Shown here: positions 16,726 through 25,089 of the stretch, in pieces
Layout of the letters: every line of letters begins with the position of its first letter
Numbering within the stretch: the stretch's first letter is position 1
DNA from: Flavobacteriales bacterium UBA1995
Lineage (GTDB): Bacteria > Bacteroidota > Bacteroidia > Flavobacteriales_D > Sanyastnellaceae
Assembly: GCA_002336475.1 (NCBI GenBank)
Contig: DDCX01000093.1
Span: 1 to 25,533 of the forward strand
Direction of reading: 5' to 3'
Length of the DNA: 25,533 bases
Made by a program: the position numbers and the translations under genes
Notes under the pieces: model-generated
Databases searched by the model: none
What the model saw: only the letters and a program-made list of their open reading frames with translations
What the model was told of the DNA's origin: nothing

Positions 16726-17814
16726 ATGGAAGGGCTGCTCGAGCAGTTGTCGGTCTTGGAGGACCGCTACCGCGAGCTCTCGCTCAAGGTGATCGACCCT
16801 TCCGTGATATCCGATCCTGATGCCTACCGATCGGCCATCCGAGACTTTAAGCAGCTCGAGCCCATCGTAGAACAGGTCAAGCAATACAAGGAGTGGTCCG
16901 CAGCGTTGCTTGAGGCCAAGTCTGACCAAGACAGTGATGATCCGGAGCTGCGTGAAATGGCGGCTGAAGAGGCCAGCCAGCTCAAGCAGTCACTGCAACA
17001 GCTGAGGCGCGCACTGCAAGAGGCCTTGGTGCCCGATGATCCCAGCGATGGTCGAGACTGCGTCATTGAAGTGCGGGCGGGCACCGGTGGAGATGAAGCT
17101 GCGTTGTGGGCAGGAGACGTGTTTCGCATGTACCAGCGGTTTGCAGAAGGACAAGGCTGGAAGTTGGACTTGATCAGTGCACATCCTGGCACCGCTGGGG
17201 GGTTCAAGGAGATTGTTGCTCGGGTTTCGGGGCAATCTGTTTTTGGGTTCTTGAAGTACGAAAGCGGAACGCACCGTGTGCAACGGGTTCCGGCGACGGA
17301 GTCACAGGGACGCATTCACACAAGCGCCGCAACGGTAGCCATCCTTCCAGAGGCCGATGCGGTAGACTTTGAGCTGAACACCAAAGACGTGCGCAAGGAC
17401 ACCTTCCGCGCCAGTGGGGCAGGAGGGCAGCACGTCAACAAAACTGAAAGCGCGGTGCGGCTGACCCACCTGCCGACAGGAGTGGTCGTGGAGTGTCAAG
17501 ATGGACGCTCGCAGCATCAGAATTACGATCAGGCTTTGACGGTATTGCGCACCCGGCTTTGGGAGGCTGCAGACCGCGAGCGGCGGGCTGTGGAGTCCGC
17601 CGAGCGAAAGTCTCAGGTAGGCACGGGTGACCGTTCAGGAAAGATCCGCACCTACAATTATCCCCAAGGACGGGTCACCGATCACCGCATAGGCTTGACA
17701 GTGCATGCACTGGAGCGGGTTTTGGCAGGAGATTTGGGCGATATCGTCCAAGCGTTGCGAAATGTGGAGCGCACTGAGCGCCTCAAGCAAGCCGGCTTGT
17801 CGGCCGACGGCTGA
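16726..17814 (+). CDS. prfA: Peptide chain release factor 1
   Basis: This 362-residue RF1 recognises UAA and UAG stop codons and triggers peptide release on the ribosome. The PxT anticodon-like motif is PAT at 189-191 (in [14 protein letters not shown]), and the catalytic GGQ is at 233-235 ([19 protein letters not shown]). This distinguishes it from RF2, which has SPF at the first site. The N-terminal half is a long helical domain typical of RF1. The ATG lies one base after the purM stop, so the two are probably co-transcribed. Confidence 0.96.
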   Translation: MEGLLEQLSVLEDRYRELSLKVIDPSVISDPDAYRSAIRDFKQLEPIVEQVKQYKEWSAALLEAKSDQDSDDPELREMAAEEASQLKQSLQQLRRALQEALVPDDPSDGRDCVIEVRAGTGGDEAALWAGDVFRMYQRFAEGQGWKLDLISAHPGTAGGFKEIVARVSGQSVFGFLKYESGTHRVQRVPATESQGRIHTSAATVAILPEADAVDFELNTKDVRKDTFRASGAGGQHVNKTESAVRLTHLPTGVVVECQDGRSQHQNYDQALTVLRTRLWEAADRERRAVESAERKSQVGTGDRSGKIRTYNYPQGRVTDHRIGLTVHALERVLAGDLGDIVQALRNVERTERLKQAGLSADG

Positions 17815-17845
17815 GCCGGAATCTTCCGCAATATCTTCGCCGTCC

Positions 17846-18667
17846 ATGGATGTTCAGCAGCTCGTTAAAACGATTCGAAGGAAGTCGTCTTTTCTATGCG
17901 TAGGCCTCGACCCTGATCCGGCCAAAATGCCACGTCATTTAGGAACAGGTGCCGAAGCGGTGTTGCGCTTTAACCGGTCCATCATTGATGCGACTGCAGA
18001 CCTCGCGGTGGCTTACAAACCCAATGTGGCCTTTTACGAAGCCATGGGTTCTGAGGGGTGGGACGTGCTCAGTGAGACACTGTCGGCGATTCCCGAGGGT
18101 TGCCTGCGCATTGCAGACGCCAAGCGCGGTGACATTGGCAATACGGCGACCCGGTATGCCAAGGCCGCGTTCGAGCAGTGGGGTGCAGATGCGGTAACCG
18201 TCGCTCCTTACATGGGACGGGACAGCGTCGAACCTTTTCTGGCGTTTGAAGACAAGTGGACCATCTTGTTGGCCGCCACTTCCAATCCGGGTGCCGAAGA
18301 TTTCGAATTTCACGGCTCTGAACAGGGCACGCCCTTGTGGCGCCGTGTCTTGGAAGTCAGCCGCACCTATTCAGGCGCCGAGCGGTTGATGTATGTGGTC
18401 GGAGCCACACGTCCTGAACTGTTGGCCCAATGCCGCGCAGCGGCGCCTGACCGCTTTTTATTGGTGCCGGGAGTGGGTGCCCAAGGCGGGTCATTGGAGC
18501 AGGTGTGCAAGGCCGGTTGGGCAGAAAGTTTGGCCGGAGGACTGTTGGTCAATGTGGGGCGGAGCTTGCTTTACGCATCCGACGGCGAGGACTTTGCAGA
18601 GGCTGCCAGAAAAGAAGCACACCGGATTCAGGGTGCCATGTCCACTGCTTTGGCTTCCAACGGTTAA
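17846..18667 (+). CDS. pyrF: Orotidine 5'-phosphate decarboxylase (type 2)
   Basis: PyrF makes UMP from OMP, the last step of pyrimidine synthesis. The 273-residue product is of the longer type 2 family: FLCVGLDPD near the N-terminus, AYKPNVAFYE, the catalytic DAKRGDIGNTA (D91, K93, D96), VTVAPYMGRDSVEPF, LLAATSNPGAEDFE, LVPGVGAQGG and the phosphate-binding LLVNVGRSLLYAS. The frame is open upstream to 17705, but that would overlap prfA by about 110 bases. The ATG at 17846 begins MDVQQLVKTI, which is where the family begins. A TATCTTCG -7-like motif lies at 17832-17839 just before the ATG but lacks a -33 partner, so expression with prfA is more likely. Confidence 0.94.
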   Translation: MDVQQLVKTIRRKSSFLCVGLDPDPAKMPRHLGTGAEAVLRFNRSIIDATADLAVAYKPNVAFYEAMGSEGWDVLSETLSAIPEGCLRIADAKRGDIGNTATRYAKAAFEQWGADAVTVAPYMGRDSVEPFLAFEDKWTILLAATSNPGAEDFEFHGSEQGTPLWRRVLEVSRTYSGAERLMYVVGATRPELLAQCRAAAPDRFLLVPGVGAQGGSLEQVCKAGWAESLAGGLLVNVGRSLLYASDGEDFAEAARKEAHRIQGAMSTALASNG

Positions 18668-18676
18668 TTTCCCGCC

Positions 18677-19705
18677 GTGTACTTCCGCTTCAAGTCCTTT
18701 ACTCGTATTGCCTTTTCGCTGGCCATTGTAGCCCTGGTCATCGTGGTGGGGAGCGTGGGCTTTATGCTGCTGGAAGAGTACACCTTCATCGAGGCCTTTT
18801 ATATGACCATGATCACGGTCAGTACAGTGGGCTTTCGGGAGGTGCATGAACTCAGCCCGAATGGCATGGTGTTCACGTCGCTGCTCATCATCTTCTCCAT
18901 CGGTACATTCGCTTACACGATTTCCGCGATCACGACTTACTTCGTGGCGGGGGAATACCGGGACCTCTTCAAAGCCAGGAAATTGGAACGCACCATCGAC
19001 AACCTCAAGCAACATGTCATCGTCTGCGGCTACGGTCGTGTGGGCGAAAAGGCCTACGCCGACTTGACATCCAAGGGATACACAGCGGTCATCGTCGAAA
19101 AAGACGAGGAGCTGGTTGGCCATCTGCGCGATGACCTGACGCCGCTCGTGATTGCGGGAGATGCAACGCGCGACGACCGGTTGATCGCTGCGGGGGTGGA
19201 TCATGCTAGGGCGGTCATCTGCACGTTGCCCAGCGATGCGGACAACCTCTACACGGTGCTTTCAGTGCGGGAGCACAATCCGGACGCGGTCATCATCAGC
19301 CGGGCCTCTCAAGCCGGCTCACAGGCCAAATTGCGACGCGCGGGAGCAGACAATGTGATCATGCCTGACACTGTGGGCGGAGCGCACATGGCTTCTTTGG
19401 TGGCGAATCCCGACGTGATGGACTTCATCGATCACATTCGGATCCAGGGAGAGGACGCGATCAACCTCGAAGAGGTAGACGTCAAAGACCTTCCTGAATC
19501 TTTCCGTTTGCCCACCCTCGGTGAGGTGGATGCCCGGAACAGGATTGGGGTGAACGTCATCGGGGTGAAGACCTCTGAAGGGGAGTTTATCATCAACCCC
19601 GGCCCCGAAACCAAACTGGACAACGCCTGCAAGTTGTTTGTGCTCGGAAGCGACCAGCAGTTGCGCTTGCTCAACAGATTGTTTGGTTTACAAACTCCGG
19701 AGTAG
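18677..19705 (+). CDS. RCK-domain potassium channel (2-TM, TrkA-N/TrkA-C)
   Basis: This 342-residue inner-membrane channel has two membrane helices (about 12-36 and 64-90) around a pore loop with STVGFRE at 49-55. A cytoplasmic RCK domain follows: a Rossmann fold starting IVCGYGRVG (G118, G120, G123) with an acidic strand end VIVEKDEE, and a TrkA-C-like part (PESFRLPTLGEVDARNRIGVNVIGVKTSEGEFIINPGPETKL). This is the MthK-like layout, so ligand-gated K+ flux is expected; the ligand is unknown. The start is GTG 18677, nine bases after the pyrF stop; the family usually begins just ahead of the first helix, as here. The fifth filter position is Arg instead of the usual Gly. Confidence 0.88.
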   Translation: MYFRFKSFTRIAFSLAIVALVIVVGSVGFMLLEEYTFIEAFYMTMITVSTVGFREVHELSPNGMVFTSLLIIFSIGTFAYTISAITTYFVAGEYRDLFKARKLERTIDNLKQHVIVCGYGRVGEKAYADLTSKGYTAVIVEKDEELVGHLRDDLTPLVIAGDATRDDRLIAAGVDHARAVICTLPSDADNLYTVLSVREHNPDAVIISRASQAGSQAKLRRAGADNVIMPDTVGGAHMASLVANPDVMDFIDHIRIQGEDAINLEEVDVKDLPESFRLPTLGEVDARNRIGVNVIGVKTSEGEFIINPGPETKLDNACKLFVLGSDQQLRLLNRLFGLQTPE

Positions 19706-19712
19706 CATCTAC

Positions 19713-19747
19713 TTTGGGGCTTTAAGGTGGGGCCTATATTGCGCCCC
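19713..19747 (+). promoter_or_regulatory. Candidate promoter with dyad for the AGCS symporter
   Basis: TTTG (19713-19716) is followed after 18 bases by TATATTGC (19735-19742), an imperfect TAnnTTTG. The -7 element lies in the loop of an inverted repeat GGGGC (19729-19733) / GCCCC (19743-19747). The transcript would start close to 19749, leaving a leader of about 16 bases. Confidence 0.4.
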
Positions 19748-19764
19748 ATCGAACGCACGACTTC

Positions 19765-21309
19765 ATGAAACGCCTTATTGCCGCCAGCCTTGCGCTGTGC
19801 GCCCCTTTTATGTTCCCTTTCACAGCATCAGCAGCTTCAGTTGACGATGCCATCAATAAAGTGATGGGGCCTGTCACAGAGGCCATCACCTCTGTCATTT
19901 TTTGGACGGTAGACATCGCAGGATTCACGGTTCCCTTTGTTCTCATCTGGCTGTTCGTCGGCGCCCTCTTCTTTACAGTCTATTTCAAGTTCATCAACAT
20001 CCGTGCATTCAAGCACGCCCTTGATGTCGTGCGGGGCAAGTATGACGACCCCAATCACCAGGGTGAGGTGTCGCACTTTCAAGCACTGACAGCCGCCCTA
20101 AGTGGTACCGTTGGGGTGGGAAACATCGCCGGTGTTGCAGTGGCGGTGTCGCTGGGCGGTCCCGGGGCCACCTTTTGGATGATCATAGCGGGGTTGTTTG
20201 GCATGAGCAGCAAGTTCATCGAGTGCACACTCGGACTCAAGTACCGCCGGCAAAATGAAGATGGCTCGGTCTCAGGAGGTCCCATGTATTACCTCAGAGA
20301 CGGCCTCGCCAAGAAGAACATGGGCGGACTCGGTAAAGTCCTTGCTGCATTGTTTGCTGTGGCTTGCATCGGAGGATCATTTGGCGGTGGCAACATGGTT
20401 CAGATCAACCAAGCGACCCAGCAGCTGATTTCAGTGACGGGCGGTGAGACGAGCATGTTCTACGGTCAAGGTTGGATTTTTGGCGTTGTCATGGCGGTCA
20501 TCGTGGGCATTGTGATTCTGGGAGGAATCAAGTCCATTGCCAAAGTGACGGACAAGATTGTGCCGTTTATGGTGGGCATTTACATCTTGGGCGCACTGTG
20601 GGTCATACTGACCAACTTGGGAGCCGTTCCCACAGCCTTTGGCCGCATCATCTCCGGTGCTTTTGATACTGAAGCGATGTATGGAGGTCTGGTAGGGGTG
20701 TTGATTCAGGGCATTCGCCGTGCGGCCTTCTCAAATGAGGCAGGCATCGGTTCTGCATCCATTGCGCACAGTGCGGCCAAAACAGACGAGCCCGTGAGCG
20801 AAGGCATTGTGGCCTTGCTCGAGCCGTTTATTGATACGGTGGTGATTTGTACCATGACTGCATTGGTGATTGTCATCACGGATTACGGTCAGTTCGATGC
20901 AGCGACGGTCCTTGAGAGTGCCCAGTCGGGGTCTTTGAATGCCATTGGCTTAACCTCAAGCGCTTTCGAGCAGAGCATTTCTTGGTTCCCGGTGGTCCTG
21001 TCTTTGGCGGTCATTTTGTTTGCCTTGTCTACCATGATTTCTTGGAGCTATTACGGGCTCAAGGCGTGGACCTATCTCTTCGGTGAAACAAAGGCAGCCG
21101 ACTTGAGCTACAAAGCGGTCTTTTGCGTGTTTGTCGTCGTGGGAAGTGCCATCAGTGCGAGCAGTGTATTTGACTTTGGTGACGCCATGATTTTTGCAAT
21201 GTGCTTCCCCAACGTTTTGGGATTGTACTTCCTCGCTGGTGAGGTAAAGGCTGATCTTGGAGATTACCTCAATCGGGTCAAGTCAGGTGAAATCAAGCGT
21301 TTCGACTGA
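19765..21309 (+). CDS. Alanine/glycine:cation symporter family protein (AGCS)
   Basis: This 514-residue multi-helix membrane transporter of the AGCS family takes up alanine or glycine with Na+ (or H+). Diagnostic stretches are [44 protein letters not shown] (the family signature), [62 protein letters not shown] and [18 protein letters not shown]. The N-terminus looks like a cleavable signal peptide ([15 protein letters not shown] to TASA near residue 23) ahead of the first symporter helix. The substrate and coupling ion are inferred from the family. Confidence 0.93.
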   Translation: MKRLIAASLALCAPFMFPFTASAASVDDAINKVMGPVTEAITSVIFWTVDIAGFTVPFVLIWLFVGALFFTVYFKFINIRAFKHALDVVRGKYDDPNHQGEVSHFQALTAALSGTVGVGNIAGVAVAVSLGGPGATFWMIIAGLFGMSSKFIECTLGLKYRRQNEDGSVSGGPMYYLRDGLAKKNMGGLGKVLAALFAVACIGGSFGGGNMVQINQATQQLISVTGGETSMFYGQGWIFGVVMAVIVGIVILGGIKSIAKVTDKIVPFMVGIYILGALWVILTNLGAVPTAFGRIISGAFDTEAMYGGLVGVLIQGIRRAAFSNEAGIGSASIAHSAAKTDEPVSEGIVALLEPFIDTVVICTMTALVIVITDYGQFDAATVLESAQSGSLNAIGLTSSAFEQSISWFPVVLSLAVILFALSTMISWSYYGLKAWTYLFGETKAADLSYKAVFCVFVVVGSAISASSVFDFGDAMIFAMCFPNVLGLYFLAGEVKADLGDYLNRVKSGEIKRFD

Positions 21310-21326
21310 CGTTCTGCCCTGAGGGC

Positions 21327-22295
21327 ATGCACATATTAAGAAGTGAACGCCTCGGCGCCTTGTGGTGTGGAGTGGCGGTTTTGGCTTGCCTATGGGTTGA
21401 AGGATGGAGGGTGTTGCATCCTGCAGAATTGGAGCCATTGGCGGTCAGCGATGTGTTGCGGGCTTTGGATGCCATGCCCGGTCCATTGCAGTCCCAACAA
21501 GCGGGAGGCGGTACTGGACGTCACGGCGGTCACGACGCAGAAAGCGTGTCCGGGTTTCGCAATGCCCAAGGCCCCATTGAGGTGGGGAAGTTGGATTCCG
21601 CAGGATGGGTGTTTTTGGGGCTTTCTCCCAAGCAAGCTAGGGCTGCCGTTCGCTACAGCATGGCGGCAGGTGGCATCAGGGATGAACAAACTTTACGCCG
21701 GATGCGGGTGCTGCCAAAAGGATGGGTTGACCATTATGCATCGTCCCTTCAATTTGAACCAGACGGGAAACGCGATTCGGCCCACCGCAGAAGAGGAGGG
21801 GGAAGCCCTCTTGGGGAGAACCGCCCTGCGGGGCCCATCACCGTCACGACTAAAGGCGCCAAGCCATCAGAGAGGACACTGGTTGAATCTGTTGTCCCCC
21901 TTGAAATCAATGCTGCAGACAGCCTGGCGCTGATGTCGGTCAAAGGCATAGGTCCATGGGTTACAGGGAGGATCTTGGCTGCACGTAGGCGGTGGGGTGG
22001 CTTCGCTGAATTGAGGCAGCTGACGGAGGCGCTGGATGGTTGGGACAGTTTGGCCAATGCACTGGCGCCATTGTTGTCATGCGATCCGGGAGCTGTGCCT
22101 TGTCGCTGCGCGGACACCTTGTCGCTGGATCAATGGCGTTCATTGCCAGGGCTCAATGCAAAGTCAGCGCGGGTATTGGAACGCTATGTTCACCACCATG
22201 GGGGTGCCAAGAGTCAAGTGTTGGACCATCCTATACTCGATTCAGCCCAGTCAGGGTTGTTGTCACATTATCTCTGCCCTTGCCTCCATGAATGA
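21327..22295 (+). CDS. ComEA-like helix-hairpin-helix protein
   Basis: This 322-residue protein starts with a short basic segment and one membrane-anchor or signal helix (LGALWCGVAVLACLWV). It carries two or three helix-hairpin-helix (HHH) units: one at about 88-130 (LDSAGWVFLGLSPKQARAAV and GGI), a clear one at about 193-235 (INAADSLALMSVKGIGPWVTGRILAARR, then GGFAELRQL), and a weaker one at about 265-300 (SLDQWRSLPGLNAKSARVLERYVHHHGG). HHH units bind DNA without sequence specificity; the ComEA family acts in DNA uptake, but many Bacteroidota homologues have unknown roles. The ATG follows the symporter stop by 17 bases. A small TGCCC-TGA-GGGCA hairpin ends on the A of the start codon. Confidence 0.75.
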   Translation: MHILRSERLGALWCGVAVLACLWVEGWRVLHPAELEPLAVSDVLRALDAMPGPLQSQQAGGGTGRHGGHDAESVSGFRNAQGPIEVGKLDSAGWVFLGLSPKQARAAVRYSMAAGGIRDEQTLRRMRVLPKGWVDHYASSLQFEPDGKRDSAHRRRGGGSPLGENRPAGPITVTTKGAKPSERTLVESVVPLEINAADSLALMSVKGIGPWVTGRILAARRRWGGFAELRQLTEALDGWDSLANALAPLLSCDPGAVPCRCADTLSLDQWRSLPGLNAKSARVLERYVHHHGGAKSQVLDHPILDSAQSGLLSHYLCPCLHE

Positions 22296-22334
22296 AGGAG
22301 GCTTTGGCCGACCTTTGCGCAAAACCCGGACGAA

Positions 22335-23498
22335 ATGACCTTCCAGGAAAACGACACACTCTCTGCCATCAGAAGCATGGTGAGAGATTTCGCTGCACAA
22401 GAAATGGAGCAGCACATCCTCGATTGGGACGAGAGGCAGCACTTTCCGCGTGAGCTGTTCGGAAAGATGGGGGAGCTTGGGCTCATGGGCATGCTGGTGC
22501 CAGAGCAGTATGGTGGAACCGGTTTGGGTTACCCTGAGTACGTTGCTGCCATCGAGGAACTCGCAGCGGTGTGTGGTTCCATCGGTCTCAGTATGGCCGC
22601 GCACAATAGCCTCTGTACGAACCACATTTTGACCTTTGGAAATGAGGATCAAAAGCAACGTTACCTGCCCAAACTCGCCAGCGGTGAACACATCGGTGCT
22701 TGGGGCCTTACCGAGGCTGGGACGGGTTCCGACGCGATGCGCATGCGCTGCACAGCTGTGCGAGATGGAGACGATTGGATTCTGAACGGCACAAAGAATT
22801 GGATCACACACGGCATCAGTGGTGATGTGGTGGTGGTGCTGGTCCGTACAGGAGAACTTCTGGACAGCCGGGGAATCTCGGCTTTTGTTGTGGAACGTGG
22901 TACACCGGGATTCAAAGGCGGCAAAAAAGAGAATAAGCTGGGAATGCGCTCCAGTGAGACTGCCGAGTTGATTTTCGAGGACTGTCGGATTCCGGCATCC
23001 AACTTACTGGGGCAGGAAGGAGACGGATTCATTCAGGCCATGAAGATTTTGGATGGAGGGCGCATTTCAATTGCAGCTTTGTCCCTGGGCATAGGCCGCG
23101 GGGCATATGACGCAGCTCGTAAATATGCCTTGCAGCGCGAGCAGTTTGGCCAACCCATTGCCCACTTCCAAGGGGTGGGATTCAAATTGGCAGATATGGC
23201 TGTGGATTTGGAAGCCTCTAGGGGGCTCATCGCCAAAGCGTGCCATGCCAAGTCTCATGGAGGTGACGTGACACGGTTTGGAGCCATGGCCAAATACATG
23301 GCCTCTGAGGCTTGTGTCAGGATTGCCACAGATGCGGTCCAAGTGTTCGGTGGTTATGGCTATACCAAGGATTTTCCGGTCGAGAAATTCTACCGTGATT
23401 CCAAATTGTGCACCATCGGCGAAGGGACTTCTGAAATTCAGAAACTCGTGATCTCACGGGGATTGGTCAAAAACGGCCCGCATTCCGCAGATTCGTAG
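22335..23498 (+). CDS. Acyl-CoA dehydrogenase
   Basis: This 387-residue FAD flavoprotein of the short/medium-chain type introduces a 2,3-double bond into acyl-CoA and passes electrons to ETF. The visible order is an N-terminal helical domain (FPRELFGKMGELGLMGMLVPEQYGGTG), a beta domain with WGLTEAGTGSDA and NGTKNWITHG, a RIPASNLLGQEGDGF segment, a C-terminal helical domain with REQFGQPIAHFQ, QVFGGYGYTKDFPVEKFYRD, and IGEGTSEIQKLVI carrying the catalytic base E363. That position for the Glu is the butyryl-CoA dehydrogenase arrangement rather than the isovaleryl one. The chain-length preference is not readable. The start is ATG 22335, 39 bases after the previous stop. Confidence 0.94.
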   Translation: MTFQENDTLSAIRSMVRDFAAQEMEQHILDWDERQHFPRELFGKMGELGLMGMLVPEQYGGTGLGYPEYVAAIEELAAVCGSIGLSMAAHNSLCTNHILTFGNEDQKQRYLPKLASGEHIGAWGLTEAGTGSDAMRMRCTAVRDGDDWILNGTKNWITHGISGDVVVVLVRTGELLDSRGISAFVVERGTPGFKGGKKENKLGMRSSETAELIFEDCRIPASNLLGQEGDGFIQAMKILDGGRISIAALSLGIGRGAYDAARKYALQREQFGQPIAHFQGVGFKLADMAVDLEASRGLIAKACHAKSHGGDVTRFGAMAKYMASEACVRIATDAVQVFGGYGYTKDFPVEKFYRDSKLCTIGEGTSEIQKLVISRGLVKNGPHSADS

Positions 23499-23508
23499 CA
23501 CTGAGGCA

Positions 23509-23537
23509 TTGGTTTTAGGTAAAATCAGCTATCTTCG
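23509..23537 (+). promoter_or_regulatory. Promoter of rpsU
   Basis: TTG (23509-23511) and TATCTTCG (23530-23537), separated by 18 bases, fit the Bacteroidota -33/-7 pattern with one mismatch in the -7. Transcription would start near 23544, giving a leader of about 11 bases before ATG 23555. Confidence 0.6.
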
Positions 23538-23554
23538 CGACCCAATTTTTAGCC

Positions 23555-23743
23555 ATGCTCATCATTCCGGTCAAGGAGGGAGAAAACATCGAACGGGCGC
23601 TTAAGCGTTTTAAGAAAAAGTTCGATCGTACGAAAACCGGGCGTATGCTCCGGTCCCGCAAAGAGTACGTAAAGCCCAAGACGGTTCGTCGCGATGCGAT
23701 GAAGAAAGCCGTTTACAAAAACAAGAAGGCATTGATGGGCTGA
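23555..23743 (+). CDS. rpsU: 30S ribosomal protein S21
   Basis: This small basic ribosomal protein of 62 residues sits on the 30S platform near the anti-Shine-Dalgarno end of 16S rRNA. It begins MLIIPVKEGENIERALKRFKKKF and continues with GRMLRSRKEYVKPKTVRRDAMKKAVYK, the classic S21 layout for this phylum. It has its own promoter and is followed 52 bases later by xerC, the usual Bacteroidota order. Confidence 0.96.
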   Translation: MLIIPVKEGENIERALKRFKKKFDRTKTGRMLRSRKEYVKPKTVRRDAMKKAVYKNKKALMG

Positions 23744-23746
23744 TAA

Positions 23747-23779
23747 TTTGGAGTATTTGGTTTGGTAGGGTAATATTCG
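23747..23779 (+). promoter_or_regulatory. Candidate promoter of xerC
   Basis: TTTG (23747-23750) lies 20 bases before TAATATTCG (23771-23779), which resembles the -7 element with one extra base. The -7 element sits between the two arms of the inverted repeat at 23756-23795. Confidence 0.4.
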
Positions 23780-23795
23780 CCTTGACCAAACCAAA
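23756..23795. repeat. Perfect 11-bp inverted repeat abutting the xerC start codon
   Basis: TTTGGTTTGGT (23756-23766) and ACCAAACCAAA (23785-23795) are perfect complements separated by 18 bases. The right arm ends directly against ATG 23796. In DNA the arms flank the -7 element; in a read-through transcript from rpsU they would pair and cover the start region. It has no U-tract, so it is not a terminator. Confidence 0.7.
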
Positions 23796-24701
23796 ATGTC
23801 AAGTTCATCCACTGCCCAATCGCCGTTACTGGCCTTCCTGCACTTTCTCGAGAAGGAGAAAAGGGGCAGTGTTCATACCCTTCGGTGTTACCGCTCTGAC
23901 CTTAACCAATTTCAAAGGTTTCTTGCGGATCAGTACGAGCATGACTCGTTGATCGGCATTGAAGGTGAATGGGTCCGGGCGTGGATTGTGAACATGATGA
24001 AAGAGGGGCGAAGCCCTCGGACCATTCACCGAAAGGTGAGTGCGTTCAGAACCTTCAACAGGTTCGCCCGTCGGATGTCATATACCGACAGAGATCCTAG
24101 CAATGGAGTGTCCCTGCCCAAATTAGAGAAGCGTGTGCGGGAAGTGGTTCCAGAGCGGAACATGATTTCCCTGCTTGACGGTTCGGTGTTTCCTTCCAGT
24201 TGGTCCGGTTTGCGGGACCGTCTGATGATGACCCTGTTGTATGAGACGGGAGTAAGGCAAGACGAGTTGATCACATTGCGCCATGCCGATGTGAATGTCA
24301 GCCGCAAGAACATCAAAGTCTCGGGCAAAGGAGGCAAAGACCGCTACATCCCCATTTCGGACGACACCATCGATCAGGCAGAGGTTTACATGCGCTCTCG
24401 TCCTGGAGACAGCGAGCGATTGCTCGTCACAGATGGTGGTCGTGAGTTGTATCCAGCGTTTGTTTACCGGCGGGTTAATCACTACATTACAGAAGCGAGC
24501 TCGCTTAACAAGTGTAGTGCGCACGTCATCAGGCATTCGTTTGCAACGCATCTTTTGAACCGCGGAGCAGACATCAACGCGGTAAAGGAGTTGCTCGGGC
24601 ACAGCAGTTTAAATGCAACCCAGCACTACACCCACGTTACAACAAGCCGCATGAAGGACGCGCACAAAGGTTCACCACTTGATACGCGGGGCATATTCTA
24701 A
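23796..24701 (+). CDS. xerC: Tyrosine recombinase XerC-type
   Basis: This 301-residue site-specific recombinase has an N-terminal SAM-like core-binding domain (about 8-95) and a catalytic domain with the full residue set: R154 in GVRQDEL, the lysine hairpin GKGGKDR (177-183), H243 and R246 in HVIRHSFATHLL, H269 in LLGHSS and the nucleophile Y278 in QHYTHV. Its length and C-terminus match chromosomal XerC/XerD enzymes that resolve chromosome dimers at dif. The position between rpsU and hpf argues for the housekeeping enzyme, not a phage or transposon integrase; XerC versus XerD is not certain. The start is ATG 23796. Confidence 0.9.
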   Translation: MSSSSTAQSPLLAFLHFLEKEKRGSVHTLRCYRSDLNQFQRFLADQYEHDSLIGIEGEWVRAWIVNMMKEGRSPRTIHRKVSAFRTFNRFARRMSYTDRDPSNGVSLPKLEKRVREVVPERNMISLLDGSVFPSSWSGLRDRLMMTLLYETGVRQDELITLRHADVNVSRKNIKVSGKGGKDRYIPISDDTIDQAEVYMRSRPGDSERLLVTDGGRELYPAFVYRRVNHYITEASSLNKCSAHVIRHSFATHLLNRGADINAVKELLGHSSLNATQHYTHVTTSRMKDAHKGSPLDTRGIF

Positions 24702-24720
24702 GGTCTCACCCTCAAGTGGT
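24674..24720. repeat. Perfect 9-bp inverted repeat across the xerC-hpf junction
   Basis: ACCACTTGA (24674-24682) and TCAAGTGGT (24712-24720) are perfect complements separated by 29 bases that include the xerC stop codon. The right arm ends four bases before the hpf ATG. A nine-base match could arise by chance in a region this long; its position next to a start codon is what makes it notable. Confidence 0.45.
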
Positions 24721-24724
24721 TTAC

Positions 24725-25018
24725 ATGCAAATACAAGTCCAGTCCATACACTTCAAGGCCGACGGTTCCTTGATCCAGTTCATTCAAGACAAACTGAACA
24801 AGCTCACCCTCTTCCATCCGGGTATTATAGCTGCGGATGTGTTTTTGAGGCTTGACAAAGACCAAGACCGGGAAAACAAGTGCGTCGAGGTGAAGCTGAA
24901 CGTGCCAGGATCAGATGTGTTCAGTAGCCGCAAGGCAACCTCTTTTGAGGAGGCCGCTTCAGATGCTGCAGAAGCCTTGCGCAGGCAGCTCGAAAAAGTC
25001 AGGAACCGCGCGGCTTAA
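24725..25018 (+). CDS. hpf: Short-form ribosome hibernation promoting factor (HPF/RaiA family)
   Basis: The product has 97 residues: MQIQVQSIHFKADGSLIQFIQDKLNKL, a central beta segment (AADVFLRLDKDQDRENKCVEVKLNVPG) and a final helix (FEEAASDAAEALRRQLEKVR). This is the beta-alpha-beta-beta-beta-alpha layout of HPF/YfiA proteins, which bind the 30S decoding centre and silence ribosomes in slow growth. It lacks the extra C-terminal dimerisation domain of long HPF. ATG 24725 is chosen over GTG 24716 because the family begins at this methionine. It ends in a strong terminator. Confidence 0.92.
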   Translation: MQIQVQSIHFKADGSLIQFIQDKLNKLTLFHPGIIAADVFLRLDKDQDRENKCVEVKLNVPGSDVFSSRKATSFEEAASDAAEALRRQLEKVRNRAA

Positions 25019-25059
25019 GCCCGAATATGAAATCGATGTAATCAGATGCGTTTTGTCCA

Positions 25060-25089
25060 TTGCGGGCAAGTTTTTCTGCGCTACATTTG
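25060..25089 (+). promoter_or_regulatory. Promoter of the tRNA operon
   Basis: TTG (25060-25062), a 19-base spacer and TACATTTG (25082-25089), an exact TAnnTTTG match, give one of the best promoters in the window. The last base of the -7 element is also the first base of the hpf terminator stem. Initiation is expected within 25093-25097. Confidence 0.65.

Noticed and set aside
17832..17839. TATCTTCG before pyrF as a promoter
   Set aside because: The -7 element looks good but no TTG/TTTG lies at the right distance upstream, and the gene is only 31 bases after prfA.
17705..17845. Upstream extension of pyrF into prfA
   Set aside because: It would add 47 residues without family similarity and overlap prfA by about 110 bases. 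ATG 17846 gives the usual PyrF N-terminus.
21315..21329. TGCCC-TGA-GGGCA hairpin at the ComEA-like start as a regulator
   Set aside because: A five-base stem is short and expected often by chance; there is no further support.
22295..22301. AAGGAGG sequence as a Shine-Dalgarno for the acyl-CoA dehydrogenase
   Set aside because: It lies more than 30 bases before ATG 22335, too far to act, and no other gene in the window uses such a site.
23796..24701. The tyrosine recombinase as a sign of an integrated element next to tRNA genes
   Set aside because: It sits in the conserved rpsU-xerC-hpf order, and there are no direct repeats of tRNA 3' ends, phage genes or composition break.
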